Source: Gracilimonas sp017641085
GTDB lineage: Bacteria > Bacteroidota > Rhodothermia > Balneolales > Balneolaceae
Reading direction: 5' to 3' (one strand)
Assembly: GCF_046115515.1 (NCBI RefSeq)
Contig: NZ_CP175953.1
Length of the DNA: 64,000 nt
Under the pieces are notes generated by a model, which was not told where the DNA came from, did no database searches, and was given only the letters and a program-made list of their open reading frames with translations. The translations under genes and the position numbers were made by a program. Positions 8,633 through 17,679 of the stretch are shown here, one piece after another (the first letter of the stretch is position 1; each line of letters begins with the position of its first letter).

Positions 8633-9484
8633 ATGAAAGTAGGCCGGTTTGAAATTGAACAGCTCAGCGAAGGAATTTTTGAGGTTTTCGATGATGGTAT
8701 TTTCCAGAAAATAGACTCAGCTGATATCACAGCCCGCCAGAAAAAACCGGGTATTAAAAAGCAATCATCGGCAATTGGCATAAACCCCATTCTTATCCGG
8801 GATGGCAAACACAATGTGTTATTAGACACAGGCCTGGGTTGGGGACTGGATCACAAAAGTTCATACACCGACACCTCCAACCTGTTAACCAATTTGGATA
8901 TATTTGGGCTTGCTCCTTCCGATATCACCCATGTAGTGCTCAGTCACCTGCACTTCGATCATGCGGCTGGTTCAACCTATGTGGACAGCAACACCTCCAC
9001 CCAGCCAACCATGAGCTATGCCAATTATTTCATCCAAAAGAAAGAATGGTACTATGCGCTGGAACAAGTTGGAAAAAAGAAGCAGATTTCAGGAGCCGGT
9101 TATGAGCTGGATGAGTTTTATAAGCTTGCCGCTGAAGATAAACTGGTGATGATCACCGACACCTATTTTGAATTGCTTCCCGGAATTGAACTCATCAGAA
9201 CCGGCGGACATACTCCCGGTCACCAAATTGTAAAAATCCAGGATTCAGGAGAAACAGCTTATTTTTTGGGTGATTTAGTTCCCTCCGAACATCACCTGAA
9301 TCACTATGCCATGCGTCAGATGGATGTTGACCCCATTCAATCCAAAAAAGCGAAAACCTTGATTTTGCGACAAGCGGTAAAGGAGAAATCACTGATGCTG
9401 TTTTATCACTCGGTTCACGCCAAAGCCGGCATGCTGGAGCAGGATAAGGACAAGAAGTTTATACTTAGAGTGATAAATGGGTAA
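8633..9484 (+). CDS. MBL-fold metallo-hydrolase
   Basis: A 283-residue metallo-beta-lactamase-fold hydrolase. The metal motif HLHFDH (residues 105-110) is complete, a later His sits in GGHTPGH, and an Asp in FLGDLVP, consistent with a dinuclear zinc site. The architecture resembles lactonase-like members (AHL lactonase/AttM type), but the substrate is unknown. There is no signal peptide, so it is probably cytoplasmic. It is a single gene: divergent from the FAD oxidoreductase gene and convergent with rho. Confidence 0.85.
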   Translation: MKVGRFEIEQLSEGIFEVFDDGIFQKIDSADITARQKKPGIKKQSSAIGINPILIRDGKHNVLLDTGLGWGLDHKSSYTDTSNLLTNLDIFGLAPSDITHVVLSHLHFDHAAGSTYVDSNTSTQPTMSYANYFIQKKEWYYALEQVGKKKQISGAGYELDEFYKLAAEDKLVMITDTYFELLPGIELIRTGGHTPGHQIVKIQDSGETAYFLGDLVPSEHHLNHYAMRQMDVDPIQSKKAKTLILRQAVKEKSLMLFYHSVHAKAGMLEQDKDKKFILRVING

Positions 9485-9535
9485 ATCTTATCTCAAGGTC
9501 TGAGGAAGTATCTGAATCAGGTTCCAAACACCGCT

Positions 9536-11083
9536 CTACTTATTCATCGAAATCAGAAACTCTTCGTTGTTCTTCGTGCCTTTAATTTTCTCGAGCAGGA
9601 AGTCCATCGCCTCAAACGGACTCATGTTGGTCAGGTAGCGGCGTAAAAGCACTACTTTTTCACGTTCTGCATCTGAAACCAACAGTTCTTCGCGGCGGGT
9701 TCCACTTCGGAAGATATCAATGGCCGGATACAGACGTCGATCTGAGATTCGGCGATCCAGGTAAATTTCCATGTTACCTGTTCCCTTAAATTCTTCGAAG
9801 ATCACATCATCCATGCGAGAGCCGGTATCAATCAAAGCAGTGGCAAGAATGGTAAGCGAGCCGCCGTTTTCAATGTTCCGTGCAGAACTAAACAACTGAC
9901 GGGGTGCTTTGAGAGCTTCGGAATCCACACCACCGGTCATGGTTCGGCCTTTGCTGGAAGCGGTGATATTATAAGCTCGTGCAAGCCGGGTGATGGAGTC
10001 CATCAATAACAGTACATCATGTCCGCTTTCAACCAATCTCTTGGCTTTCTCAAACACAATCTCGGCCAATCCAACATGATTTTCGGGCCGCTCATCAAAG
10101 GTAGAAGCCACAACTTCAGCCCCTTTCACGTTTCGCTCCATTTCCGTCACTTCTTCCGGGCGTTCATCAATCAACACAATCAAAATTTTGGTGTCGGGAT
10201 GATTGGCTGAAACGGCATTCGCGATATTTCGGAGAATAGTCGTCTTACCGGTTTTAGGCTGGGCAACGATTAATCCACGCTGACCTTTACCTACCGGTGC
10301 AAATAAATCAATAAGTCGGGTTGAATGATTTTGCGGATCAAACTCCAGACGATAACGTTGGTCGGGATGAACCGGAAGCAATTCTTCAAAATCCTGACGG
10401 TTGTCCATGTCATGAGGAATACGGCCATTCACTCCTTCAATGCGGAGCAGTGCAAAATACCGCTCTCCCACTTTGGGCGGACGAATGACCCCAATCACCA
10501 CGTCTCCCTGCTTCAGTCTGAATCTCTTAATTTGTGAAGGCGAAACGTAAATATCGTCCGGACTGGCTTTGTAATTATAGTTTACCGAGCGCAGAAACCC
10601 GTAGCCATCAGGTAGAATTTCAAGTGTTCCTTCATTGAACAGGTAAGGGCCTAAATCCGGCTCCAATTCCTTAATGCGTTTTTCCAGGGAGGTTGCGTCC
10701 GACTCAGGCAACTTATTGTGCTCGTGCCCTTTTCGGCGCTTCTTATTTTTATGCTGATGCTTTTTCTTAGAGGAATTATCGTCTTTCTTTTCCTCTTTTT
10801 TATATGAAACGATATGAGACTGAACACCATAACTCTTCATTTCCGATTCTTTTTCGGCAGAATCGTTCTTTTGGCGATCATCTTTTTGATCGGAAGCCTT
10901 GTTATCAGATGAATTTTGATCCTGGGCTTCTTCTCGTATTCGTTCAATAAGCTGAACTTTACGAATTCCGGTTACCCGTTTAATTCCAATTGACTTGGCT
11001 AATGTTTGTAATTCGTGAAGCTTTTTCCCCTCTAAGGATTCCAACTCCCCGGCCGAGATTCCGGCGGTTTCATTATCTGACAT
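9536..11083 (-). CDS. rho: transcription termination factor Rho
   Basis: A 515-residue hexameric RNA-dependent ATPase that ends transcription. A Rho N-terminal helical domain (about 8-52) is followed by a charged, Lys/Asp/Ser-rich insertion of about 80 residues, then the RNA-binding cold-shock-like domain and the RecA-like motor with Walker A PKTGKT. The insertion makes it longer than the roughly 420-residue E. coli protein; such linkers are common in Bacteroidota Rho. ATG at 11083. A possible -7 box (TATATTTA on the minus strand, about 15-25 nt upstream) is weak. Confidence 0.96.
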   Translation of the reverse strand: MSDNETAGISAGELESLEGKKLHELQTLAKSIGIKRVTGIRKVQLIERIREEAQDQNSSDNKASDQKDDRQKNDSAEKESEMKSYGVQSHIVSYKKEEKKDDNSSKKKHQHKNKKRRKGHEHNKLPESDATSLEKRIKELEPDLGPYLFNEGTLEILPDGYGFLRSVNYNYKASPDDIYVSPSQIKRFRLKQGDVVIGVIRPPKVGERYFALLRIEGVNGRIPHDMDNRQDFEELLPVHPDQRYRLEFDPQNHSTRLIDLFAPVGKGQRGLIVAQPKTGKTTILRNIANAVSANHPDTKILIVLIDERPEEVTEMERNVKGAEVVASTFDERPENHVGLAEIVFEKAKRLVESGHDVLLLMDSITRLARAYNITASSKGRTMTGGVDSEALKAPRQLFSSARNIENGGSLTILATALIDTGSRMDDVIFEEFKGTGNMEIYLDRRISDRRLYPAIDIFRSGTRREELLVSDAEREKVVLLRRYLTNMSPFEAMDFLLEKIKGTKNNEEFLISMNK

Positions 11084-11202
11084 AAAATGTGGCTGTTATA
11101 AATATATGATTCTTACTGAATTTTGGGGTGAACATCGGGCTGCCCTATTCCGGCAGCAGCATTGGACATTCAATCAGGTAAGGATAAATAGGCGGTGAGA
11201 AT

Positions 11203-12456
11203 TTATGATACGTTTGTTGTCCACCGCTTAACGATGGGATAAAAGTAAAAACTTCCCATAAAAATTACTAACTCAGTCTTTAATTCATTTAAAATAATTT
11301 CTTTATCGTTTTCCGTGATTAATTCTGCTTCTATAAATTCACGAATATCCCCAAATTTTGCTGCTCTTTCCCCTTCCTGCTCCACAAAGTACGCTTTTTT
11401 AAATCCCTGCAATTGTTCCATGAACTCCGGGGTAATCTTGTCTTTCATGCCGGAAAAAACCAATACCACTTCCTGCTTGGGCTTCATTTCTTCCACTGCA
11501 CTGAGAGACGATTCCAGTGCCTGTGCATTATGAGAACCGCTGAAATACCAATCAAACTCGGGGCTCAGCTTTTCAAAACGGCCGGGTGCCCCTGCAAATG
11601 ATTCGATTGAATGTATAAGCTTTTCTTCCTTCACTTTGAATTTAGTGTTCAGGATATCAACTACCTTCCAAACTATCGCTACGTTCCACTTATTCATGGA
11701 CTCCTTGAATGTAGTCTTAAGCTGAACCGAAGCATCATTCAGTGAAATAACGCCACACTTCCATTCGGGTTGCAACCTTTCAGCCTTATATACCTGCGCA
11801 TTCTGTTTCAGGGCCACGTAAGAAATTTCGTTCAACGGGCTTCCTGAGATATTACCCAGCACCACCGGCTTGTTCTTTTTTATGATCCCGGCCTTTTCCC
11901 GTGCAATCTCCTCAACCGTATCCCCCAATACATTTTGATGGTCCAAACCAATGCTGGTAATAACTGATACTTCCGGGGCAATGATATTGGTGGAGTCCAG
12001 GCGCCCACCCAGTCCCGTTTCTATAATCGCCAAATCCACCTCCTGTTTTGCAAAGAACCAGAATGCCAGCGCAGTACTGATTTCAAAGTAGCTGAGTTGA
12101 ATTTCCTGCAACAACTTCGCTGATTCCTGAAAGAATTCAAGCAGCTGAGCGTCTGTAATTTCTTCCCTATTCACTCGTACACGCTCGTTATAACGTAACA
12201 GATGAGGAGAGGTGAACAGCCCGGTTCTATAGCCCGCATCAGAATAAACTTTCTCAAGTAAATAGCAGGTGGTCCCCTTACCGTTAGTACCGGCTACATG
12301 AATGGATGGGTATTCATTTTGTGGATTTCCCATTTGCTCACAAAATGCCCGTATGTTTTCGAGCGAGAAATTGGCGGCCGAAGTACCCGACTTTTGAAAC
12401 ATGGGAATGGAGTCAAGAAAACCCCAAACGTCATCGATCGTACTGAACGGCTTCAT
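11203..12456 (-). CDS. folC: bifunctional dihydrofolate/folylpolyglutamate synthase
   Basis: A 417-residue Mur-ligase-fold enzyme adding glutamate to dihydropteroate and folates. The ATP loop AGTNGKGT sits near residue 55, and the Mg-binding GLGGRLDSTN is present. Typical length. The ATG overlaps the stop of pabC (ATGA, 12453-12456), so translation is probably coupled. Both genes act in folate synthesis. Confidence 0.95.
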   Translation of the reverse strand: MKPFSTIDDVWGFLDSIPMFQKSGTSAANFSLENIRAFCEQMGNPQNEYPSIHVAGTNGKGTTCYLLEKVYSDAGYRTGLFTSPHLLRYNERVRVNREEITDAQLLEFFQESAKLLQEIQLSYFEISTALAFWFFAKQEVDLAIIETGLGGRLDSTNIIAPEVSVITSIGLDHQNVLGDTVEEIAREKAGIIKKNKPVVLGNISGSPLNEISYVALKQNAQVYKAERLQPEWKCGVISLNDASVQLKTTFKESMNKWNVAIVWKVVDILNTKFKVKEEKLIHSIESFAGAPGRFEKLSPEFDWYFSGSHNAQALESSLSAVEEMKPKQEVVLVFSGMKDKITPEFMEQLQGFKKAYFVEQEGERAAKFGDIREFIEAELITENDKEIILNELKTELVIFMGSFYFYPIVKRWTTNVS

Positions 12457-13307
12457 TTCTGAAACTCCTTCACCTTCAGCTGTTCGAAGCCCACTTTAAT
12501 CTTCATTACCAGCGGGTGGTTGACCTCAAACCGGGTTTTGTCCAAAGAAATTACTTCTGCTATTTCAAGCAGAGAATTCGTGCAGAAAACAGCCTCCGCT
12601 TGACGGATTTCTGAAAGAAGGTATTCTGATTCTTCGATCGGGAGCCCAAGAGAGAAAATGACATCGAGAACCAACGACCGGGTTACACCGGGGAGTAAAT
12701 CACATGTCGTTGATGGTGTAAAAATCTTGCCTTCTTTTACCCAAAAAACGTTCGCAGAAGTAGTTTCACTGACTTTGTCACTGACAGTAAGCATCAACGC
12801 ATCATCGCAGGAGTGCTTTACAGCCTCCTGAGCAGCCTTCACATAGTTCAACCCGTTACTGAGCTTATATTTGCGTTCGAGGGCCTCAGAAGGAATACAG
12901 CGCGTTTCTGCCACCGACAGTTTTATCTCTTTCTCTTGTGGCAGAAACTCCGATGCCTGTATCATCCACTGAGCATCTTTTGTTTTCGGAGCATACCCTC
13001 TCTCTCCACCTCTCCAGCATTGAATGCGAATCATAGCTTCTGTGTGCTCAAGCTGATTCTGTTTCAATAACTTGTGGACCTGATCCCATAAATCTGGGGA
13101 TGAAAACGGAGCATTTATATCAAGATAGTTGAGCCCTGATTCCAAACGCTCGATGTGATCTTCCCACCCTAAAAACTTTCCGGCGTAGCTTCTAAGTGTT
13201 TCAAAGCAACCATCGCCATACATCATACCCCGGTTTAATGGAGAAATAGCAGCAGCTGATTCTTGAATCAGTTCGCCATTCAACATCATGTACATCGATC
13301 TACTCAT
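12453..13307 (-). CDS. pabC: class IV aminotransferase, probable aminodeoxychorismate lyase
   Basis: A 284-residue PLP fold-type IV protein (BCAT/D-amino-acid aminotransferase/ADC lyase family). The PLP lysine is Lys148 in KYKLSNGLNYVKAAQEA, and the phosphate-binding region SETTSANVFW follows. Family members are hard to separate by motif. The ATGA overlap with folC favours aminodeoxychorismate lyase, which releases p-aminobenzoate for folate. Its start overlaps the end of the upstream thioredoxin-like gene by 8 bases. Confidence 0.8.
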   Translation of the reverse strand: MSRSMYMMLNGELIQESAAAISPLNRGMMYGDGCFETLRSYAGKFLGWEDHIERLESGLNYLDINAPFSSPDLWDQVHKLLKQNQLEHTEAMIRIQCWRGGERGYAPKTKDAQWMIQASEFLPQEKEIKLSVAETRCIPSEALERKYKLSNGLNYVKAAQEAVKHSCDDALMLTVSDKVSETTSANVFWVKEGKIFTPSTTCDLLPGVTRSLVLDVIFSLGLPIEESEYLLSEIRQAEAVFCTNSLLEIAEVISLDKTRFEVNHPLVMKIKVGFEQLKVKEFQK

Positions 13308-13827
13308 CCAAATGCACTTTTAGTGAATCGTATCCCACTCCTTTCTCATAACCGATTTGGGAAGTGATGACTCGGCCATCTTTATCAAATAGGATATAAC
13401 TCGGAAAACCCGGAACCTTAAGGTGATTAAACAGGTGCGTACCGTCCAGGTAGGTAAAACCGGGATATCCGGGGACTTCCGGGAGTGATTCTTCCGCATC
13501 CTTCACCAAACCGGCAAGCACAACCAGCGAATCATTTTCGAGGGTGTATTTCTGTATCTCGTCCAGCATGGATATGGACTTATCTGACCAGCTGGCCCAA
13601 AATATCAGCAAGGCTGTATTCCCTTTTTGATCTGCTACTGAAGTGGAATCGGCTGAACTCAGTACCCGAAGCGGCATGATTCGAAGCGAGTCGGAAGTGG
13701 CAATATTCTCGTTAAAACGTGTGCGTTGCTTTCGCTCGAAATTAAAGGAAGAGAATACAATGACCAGCATGGTAATGACGGCCACTGCAACCATAAAAGG
13801 AACAAATTGTTTTTGTTCTAAGCGCAT
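13300..13827 (-). CDS. membrane-anchored thioredoxin-like protein lacking CxxC
   Basis: A 175-residue protein with one N-terminal transmembrane segment (about 9-27) and a TlpA/thioredoxin-like domain. The signature LLIFWASWSDKS aligns with the family's FWASWCxPC, but both catalytic cysteines are serines. The whole protein contains no cysteine at all. It also keeps VPGFPSYILFDKDGRV, the cis-proline region. A thiol oxidoreductase role is therefore excluded; it may be a periplasmic binding or scaffold module. First gene of the trx-like-pabC-folC operon. Confidence 0.75.
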   Translation of the reverse strand: MRLEQKQFVPFMVAVAVITMLVIVFSSFNFERKQRTRFNENIATSDSLRIMPLRVLSSADSTSVADQKGNTALLIFWASWSDKSISMLDEIQKYTLENDSLVVLAGLVKDAEESLPEVPGYPGFTYLDGTHLFNHLKVPGFPSYILFDKDGRVITSQIGYEKGVGYDSLKVHLDE

Positions 13828-13961
13828 CTTTTTTGAGGGAAGATAGAGAAGATTTAATTCAAAATGAGACCTGAAATAGTAGTAATGGTATAGCCCTGAT
13901 ACAAAGTACGTCTCAGTTTATCAGCACCGATATTTATATTAGCTATCGCTTACAAACAGAA

Positions 13962-14381
13962 TCAATTTTTGTACGGTGAAATTAGCTGAAGCGGGTTCCC
14001 TTTTTGGTCCCGGTATACCAGGAAATCGGAGTCTGTTGTAAATACAGGTACACTTTTTTCGCTCTCATACAGTACTAAAAGGCAAACATCTGCAAGTGAA
14101 GTTTGCTGATCGGAATATTTTTCAAATAATTCAAACACTCTTTGTTTATTAGACCTCAAAGCAGACCTGACTTCTAATTGATCTTTATCTATCATGCTTG
14201 AAATGGCAGCCAGTGCATAAGAAGAGTTTCGGGTAATAAAAAGAGTTTCTGTCAGTACAGCCTCACAGGTAATAAACCTGAACCTTTCTTTACTGAGTTC
14301 AATCTTAACCCATTGATGAAATTGATCTCTTTCCCTGAGTAAAGCAACCAGTGGACCTGTATCAAGAAAGACTGTCTTCAC
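13962..14381 (-). CDS. vapC: VapC-like PIN-domain ribonuclease toxin
   Basis: A 139-residue PIN-domain protein with the four expected acidic residues: Asp7 (FLDTGPLV), Glu45 (LTETLF), Asp98 (SLADVCLLVL) and Asp117 (TTDSDF). It is likely the RNA-cleaving toxin of the pair with the overlapping upstream antitoxin gene. I choose GTG at 14381 because GGAAGG lies five nt upstream and the family begins right at the first beta strand. An upstream extension to 14429 is open but adds sequence not typical of the family. It overlaps the antitoxin gene by 20 bases. Confidence 0.85.
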   Translation of the reverse strand: MKTVFLDTGPLVALLRERDQFHQWVKIELSKERFRFITCEAVLTETLFITRNSSYALAAISSMIDKDQLEVRSALRSNKQRVFELFEKYSDQQTSLADVCLLVLYESEKSVPVFTTDSDFLVYRDQKGNPLQLISPYKN

Positions 14382-14643
14382 CAAGGCCTTCCAGGTATTT
14401 AGGATTTGTAGAAAGATCTTCGGGCCCACCTTTTATAACCCCAACAAAAGATTGTAGCTGTTCTAAGGAAGAGCCCGGTTTGGCTTCAATTTCATACTCC
14501 ATGACTTCTTCATTCACCAAATTCATTACTACTTCTTTTTGGGATTGCCCCTTCCTTTCTGAAAGTAGTTTAATCTTGGCTTTCTCTTCAGGCGTTAACT
14601 TCATCCCAAACCAGACAATATCTTTTTTGTCTTTTGCACTCAT
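14362..14643 (-). CDS. vapB: VapB-like ribbon-helix-helix antitoxin
   Basis: A 93-residue protein. Residues about 10-50 (WFGMKLTPEEKAKIKLLSE then QSQKEVVMNLVNEE) fit a ribbon-helix-helix DNA-binding domain. The acidic, glycine-rich tail would wrap the toxin. It lies directly upstream of and overlaps the PIN-domain toxin gene, the classical toxin-antitoxin order. Two palindromes in its promoter are probable autoregulatory operators. Confidence 0.8.
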   Translation of the reverse strand: MSAKDKKDIVWFGMKLTPEEKAKIKLLSERKGQSQKEVVMNLVNEEVMEYEIEAKPGSSLEQLQSFVGVIKGGPEDLSTNPKYLEGLGEDSLS

Positions 14644-14661
14644 CTTTGACTTATTATTTTA

Positions 14662-14693
14662 TTGTTGCAACAAATTTATAGCAAAGTTGCAAC
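14662..14693 (-). promoter_or_regulatory. vapBC promoter with paired GTTGCAAC palindromes
   Basis: Two identical 8-bp palindromes, GTTGCAAC, lie at 14664-14671 (extended to TTGTTGCAACAA at 14662-14673) and 14686-14693. Their centres are 22 bp apart, about two helical turns. Between them, read on the minus strand, is TAAATTTG, a full match to the TAnnTTTG -7 box, about 30 nt before the antitoxin ATG. This is the layout expected for toxin-antitoxin autorepression. The upstream TTTG box is not obvious. Confidence 0.55.
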
Positions 14694-14739
14694 AGAGTCC
14701 ACTAAATTTTCAATATCGACTTATTGATATGTTAGTGAA

Positions 14740-16278
14740 CTATTTGATCTCTGCTTTCTCATCCACATCATCCACAAAATACATAGTGGCTGCGGCAATA
14801 ATCATCACGATGCCACCGAGAACCAAAGCATAAACCGCTTCTCCCCCAAAGTATGTACGGGTTACAAATCCCAGAATGGTTGCCGCCAGCAGTTGTGGAA
14901 GTACAATAAAGAAGTTAAAAATCCCCATATACAGTCCCATTTTTTGGGCGGGAAGGGATCCGGCCAGGATTGCGTATGGCATTGCCAGAATGGAAGCCCA
15001 GGCTACCCCTACTCCAATCATCGAAATGATGAGCATCATCGGATCAGAGATGAAGTAAATCAAGATCAAACCGATACCGCCCAAAACCAAAGATAAAGCA
15101 TGTACCCATTTGCGGCTCAATATTTTAGCCAAAGGAGCTAATCCAAAGGCAACGATAGCAGCGACGCCGTTGTACACACCAAACATCACACCTACCCAGT
15201 CGGCCCCTTCATTATAAAGCATGGAGGTTGTATCACTGGTTCCGTAGATGTGAGCCGTTACTCCGGAGGTGGTATAAATCCACATGGCAAATAAGGCAAA
15301 CCAGGAAAAGAATTGAACTACAGCCAGCTGCTTCATGGTTTTCGGCATATGAATGAAATCATGCATCACCACAACCAGTCCGTGTTGGGTTTTACCGCCT
15401 TTCTGAAGCAGTCCTGCTACCAAAGAAACCAGACCAGCTGCAATCAACCCGCCCGTTGCCACATACACTTCTTTCTCAAGTTCGTATGCATAAGTGAGAT
15501 ACGTAGTGATTGCTCCGACAACGGCAAAAATGATCCCCAGATTAATTTTATTCTGCCCCTTTCCGGCTTCAATGGGAACTTCGCGGAGCACAGATTCATC
15601 TACTATTTCTTCTTTTTCCGCTTCTTCGAATCGTTCGAGTTCTTCCGGGCTGTATTCTTTAGTACGGAAAACCGTCCAGGCGACCGCACTGATGAAAGCT
15701 ACCGCCCCCAGGTAGAACGACCATTTTACGGAGGGAGGAATAATTCCTTCAGGGGCTGTATTTGCCACCCCGAACCAGTTACTCAGCATCCATGGTAGAG
15801 CGGATGCCACCACAGCTCCGGTTCCGATAAAGAAACTCTGCATGGCAAAACCTTTTGTCCGCTGCTCGGACGGGAGCATATCCCCAACAAATGCCCTGAA
15901 CGGCTCCATAGATACATTTATGGAAGCATCCATGATCCAAAGCATGCCCGCTGCTACCCAGAGCACGGGCGAATTTGGCATTATCACTAAAGCAATGGAA
16001 GCTGCAATGGCTCCAAATAAGAAGTACGGGCGACGGCGACCTAATCGTGTCCAGGTTCGGTCACTGAAATATCCAATGATTGGCTGAACCACAAGTCCGG
16101 TTAAAGGAGCTGCAATCCACAGTATGGGGATGTCATCTACACTGGCCCCCAGGGTTTCAAAAATACGACTTACGTTTGCATTCTGAAGGGCAAAGCCAAA
16201 TTGAATCCCCAAAAAGCCAAAGCTCATATTCCATATTTCCCAAAAACTAAGGCGGGGGCGTGTGGTAGATTTTTCCAT
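14740..16278 (-). CDS. MFS sugar transporter (maltose/SLC45-like)
   Basis: A 512-residue multi-pass membrane protein of the major facilitator superfamily. The loop 2-3 motif region reads GYFSDRTWTRLGRRRPYFL. The sequence resembles the MFS maltose/sucrose-type carriers commonly placed in Bacteroidota and gammaproteobacterial maltodextrin loci. There is a long central loop around residues 215-245 rich in Glu. Being last in the amylase operon, 17 nt after a GH13 gene, it most likely imports maltose or short maltodextrins across the inner membrane. Confidence 0.85.
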   Translation of the reverse strand: MEKSTTRPRLSFWEIWNMSFGFLGIQFGFALQNANVSRIFETLGASVDDIPILWIAAPLTGLVVQPIIGYFSDRTWTRLGRRRPYFLFGAIAASIALVIMPNSPVLWVAAGMLWIMDASINVSMEPFRAFVGDMLPSEQRTKGFAMQSFFIGTGAVVASALPWMLSNWFGVANTAPEGIIPPSVKWSFYLGAVAFISAVAWTVFRTKEYSPEELERFEEAEKEEIVDESVLREVPIEAGKGQNKINLGIIFAVVGAITTYLTYAYELEKEVYVATGGLIAAGLVSLVAGLLQKGGKTQHGLVVVMHDFIHMPKTMKQLAVVQFFSWFALFAMWIYTTSGVTAHIYGTSDTTSMLYNEGADWVGVMFGVYNGVAAIVAFGLAPLAKILSRKWVHALSLVLGGIGLILIYFISDPMMLIISMIGVGVAWASILAMPYAILAGSLPAQKMGLYMGIFNFFIVLPQLLAATILGFVTRTYFGGEAVYALVLGGIVMIIAAATMYFVDDVDEKAEIK

Positions 16279-16295
16279 GCTTCCTGTATGATTAA

Positions 16296-17666
16296 TTATT
16301 TAACAAAAATAACCCATTGGTTGGGGCCGAAACTGATCTCTTGCGTGGTAACCATCAAACTGGTGGAATTGTAGGTGGTGTACGATTCATCAACCCCTAC
16401 TTCTGAAAGAGGTACGCTTTTTCGATCGCTGCTAAAATTAAGAACCACAACAACTTCACTGTCCTCTTTTTGACGTGTGTAGGCTAATACTCCTTCTGAG
16501 CCTTCAGGAACCCGGATAAACTCCAGATCTCCGCCAAAATCTCCATTCCACAAAGCGGGATTGTCCCGTTTCAGGCCTACAAGTGTTGTGTAGAAATCCT
16601 GATACTTATACTCTTTCCATTCAATCGGGTCTTTCTCAAAGAATTCAAGCTGCTTGTCTAATCCAGATTCCTGCCCGTTATATATTAATGGCATTCCGTC
16701 GATGGTTGCAGAAAGCACCGCGTAGTTCTCGAAATTATCCCCATACATTTGTGGATCAGTTCCATTCCATGAATTCTCATCGTGGTTGGAAGTGAAATAC
16801 ATGCGGTAGGAAGAGGAAGGAAAGTTGGCTTCGGTTGCCTGCATCAGGCTATCCAAATCCTGAAATGTTTGATGCCCTGCCGCAATTTCACGAATAGTGT
16901 GCGCATACTGCCAGGCATAATTCATATGAAAAGCTTCTTTTACCAATTCAGGCTCTCCATCTTCAGCCAGCATAAACACCGGTTTGATTGTGTTTAGTGA
17001 GTCAATTGCTTCTTTCCAAAAGTCGGTTGGCACCATTCCCGCCACATCACATCGGTATCCATCAATATCAAATTCACGCACCCAATATTCGAGGGCATCA
17101 ATCATAGCTGCCCGCATTTTTTCGTTCTCATAATCGAGCTGAATTACGTCGGTCCAGTCGGTACCTCTTGGAGGCATAAAGTTTCCTTCCTCATTCAATT
17201 CGTACCACTCCGGGTTTTCGATCCAGGGATTATCCCATGCGGTATGATTTGCTACCCAATCGATAATCACCTTAAAACCTAATTGATGTGCTTCATCCAC
17301 AAAACGGGCAAAATCAGCTTTGGTGCCAAAGTTCGGGTTCACGTCTTTATAGTCCTGTACTGAATAGTAGCTACCCAGCGGCCCCTTTCTATTCTTCTCT
17401 CCGATGGGATGAATAGGCATCAGCCATAAAATACGAACACCCATCTCGCGAATTCTCGGTAAGTCTTTTCGAACGGCTTCGAACGTACCTTCTTCCGAAT
17501 ACTGGCGGACATTAATTTCATAAATGCTGGAATTCTTACTCCATTCCAGCTGCTTCACCGAACTTACAGGAGCTTTGTCTGAATTTTGTTCGGGTTGATT
17601 GCAACCGCCAAAAATAACACTTAAAGCCAGTAAAACCGGAAGCAGGTTGTTTATAAATTTCTTCAT
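16296..17666 (-). CDS. GH13 alpha-amylase family lipoprotein (456 aa)
   Basis: A GH13 glycosidase with a lipoprotein signal (GGC, Cys22). Catalytic residues by motif: nucleophile Asp207 in GYRCDVAG, acid/base Glu235 in LAEDGE, and stabiliser Asp296 in SNHDEN. WVANHT (137-142) is conserved region I. It is compact, with no carbohydrate-binding module. Probably in the periplasm or at the outer membrane, cleaving maltodextrins. 13 nt after the 788-aa GH13 gene and 17 nt before the MFS transporter gene. Amylase versus trehalose or glucosyl-transfer specificity cannot be settled by eye. Confidence 0.9.
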   Translation of the reverse strand: MKKFINNLLPVLLALSVIFGGCNQPEQNSDKAPVSSVKQLEWSKNSSIYEINVRQYSEEGTFEAVRKDLPRIREMGVRILWLMPIHPIGEKNRKGPLGSYYSVQDYKDVNPNFGTKADFARFVDEAHQLGFKVIIDWVANHTAWDNPWIENPEWYELNEEGNFMPPRGTDWTDVIQLDYENEKMRAAMIDALEYWVREFDIDGYRCDVAGMVPTDFWKEAIDSLNTIKPVFMLAEDGEPELVKEAFHMNYAWQYAHTIREIAAGHQTFQDLDSLMQATEANFPSSSYRMYFTSNHDENSWNGTDPQMYGDNFENYAVLSATIDGMPLIYNGQESGLDKQLEFFEKDPIEWKEYKYQDFYTTLVGLKRDNPALWNGDFGGDLEFIRVPEGSEGVLAYTRQKEDSEVVVVLNFSSDRKSVPLSEVGVDESYTTYNSTSLMVTTQEISFGPNQWVIFVK

Positions 17667-17679
17667 GAACTTGGTTTTC

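Noticed and set aside
11139..11157. GCTGCC/GGCAGC stem between rho and folC
   Set aside because: No T tract follows on the minus strand and the stem is short, so I do not call it a terminator or riboswitch.
13943..13956. Operator-like half site (ATCGCTTACA) near vapC
   Set aside because: Only one half matches the LacI-type palindrome (about 10 of 14 bases) and it is not at a sugar-gene promoter.
14351..14833. 160-codon plus-strand open frame across vapBC and the MFS gene end
   Set aside because: It is antisense to two supported genes, with low-complexity Ser-rich translation; treated as a shadow frame.
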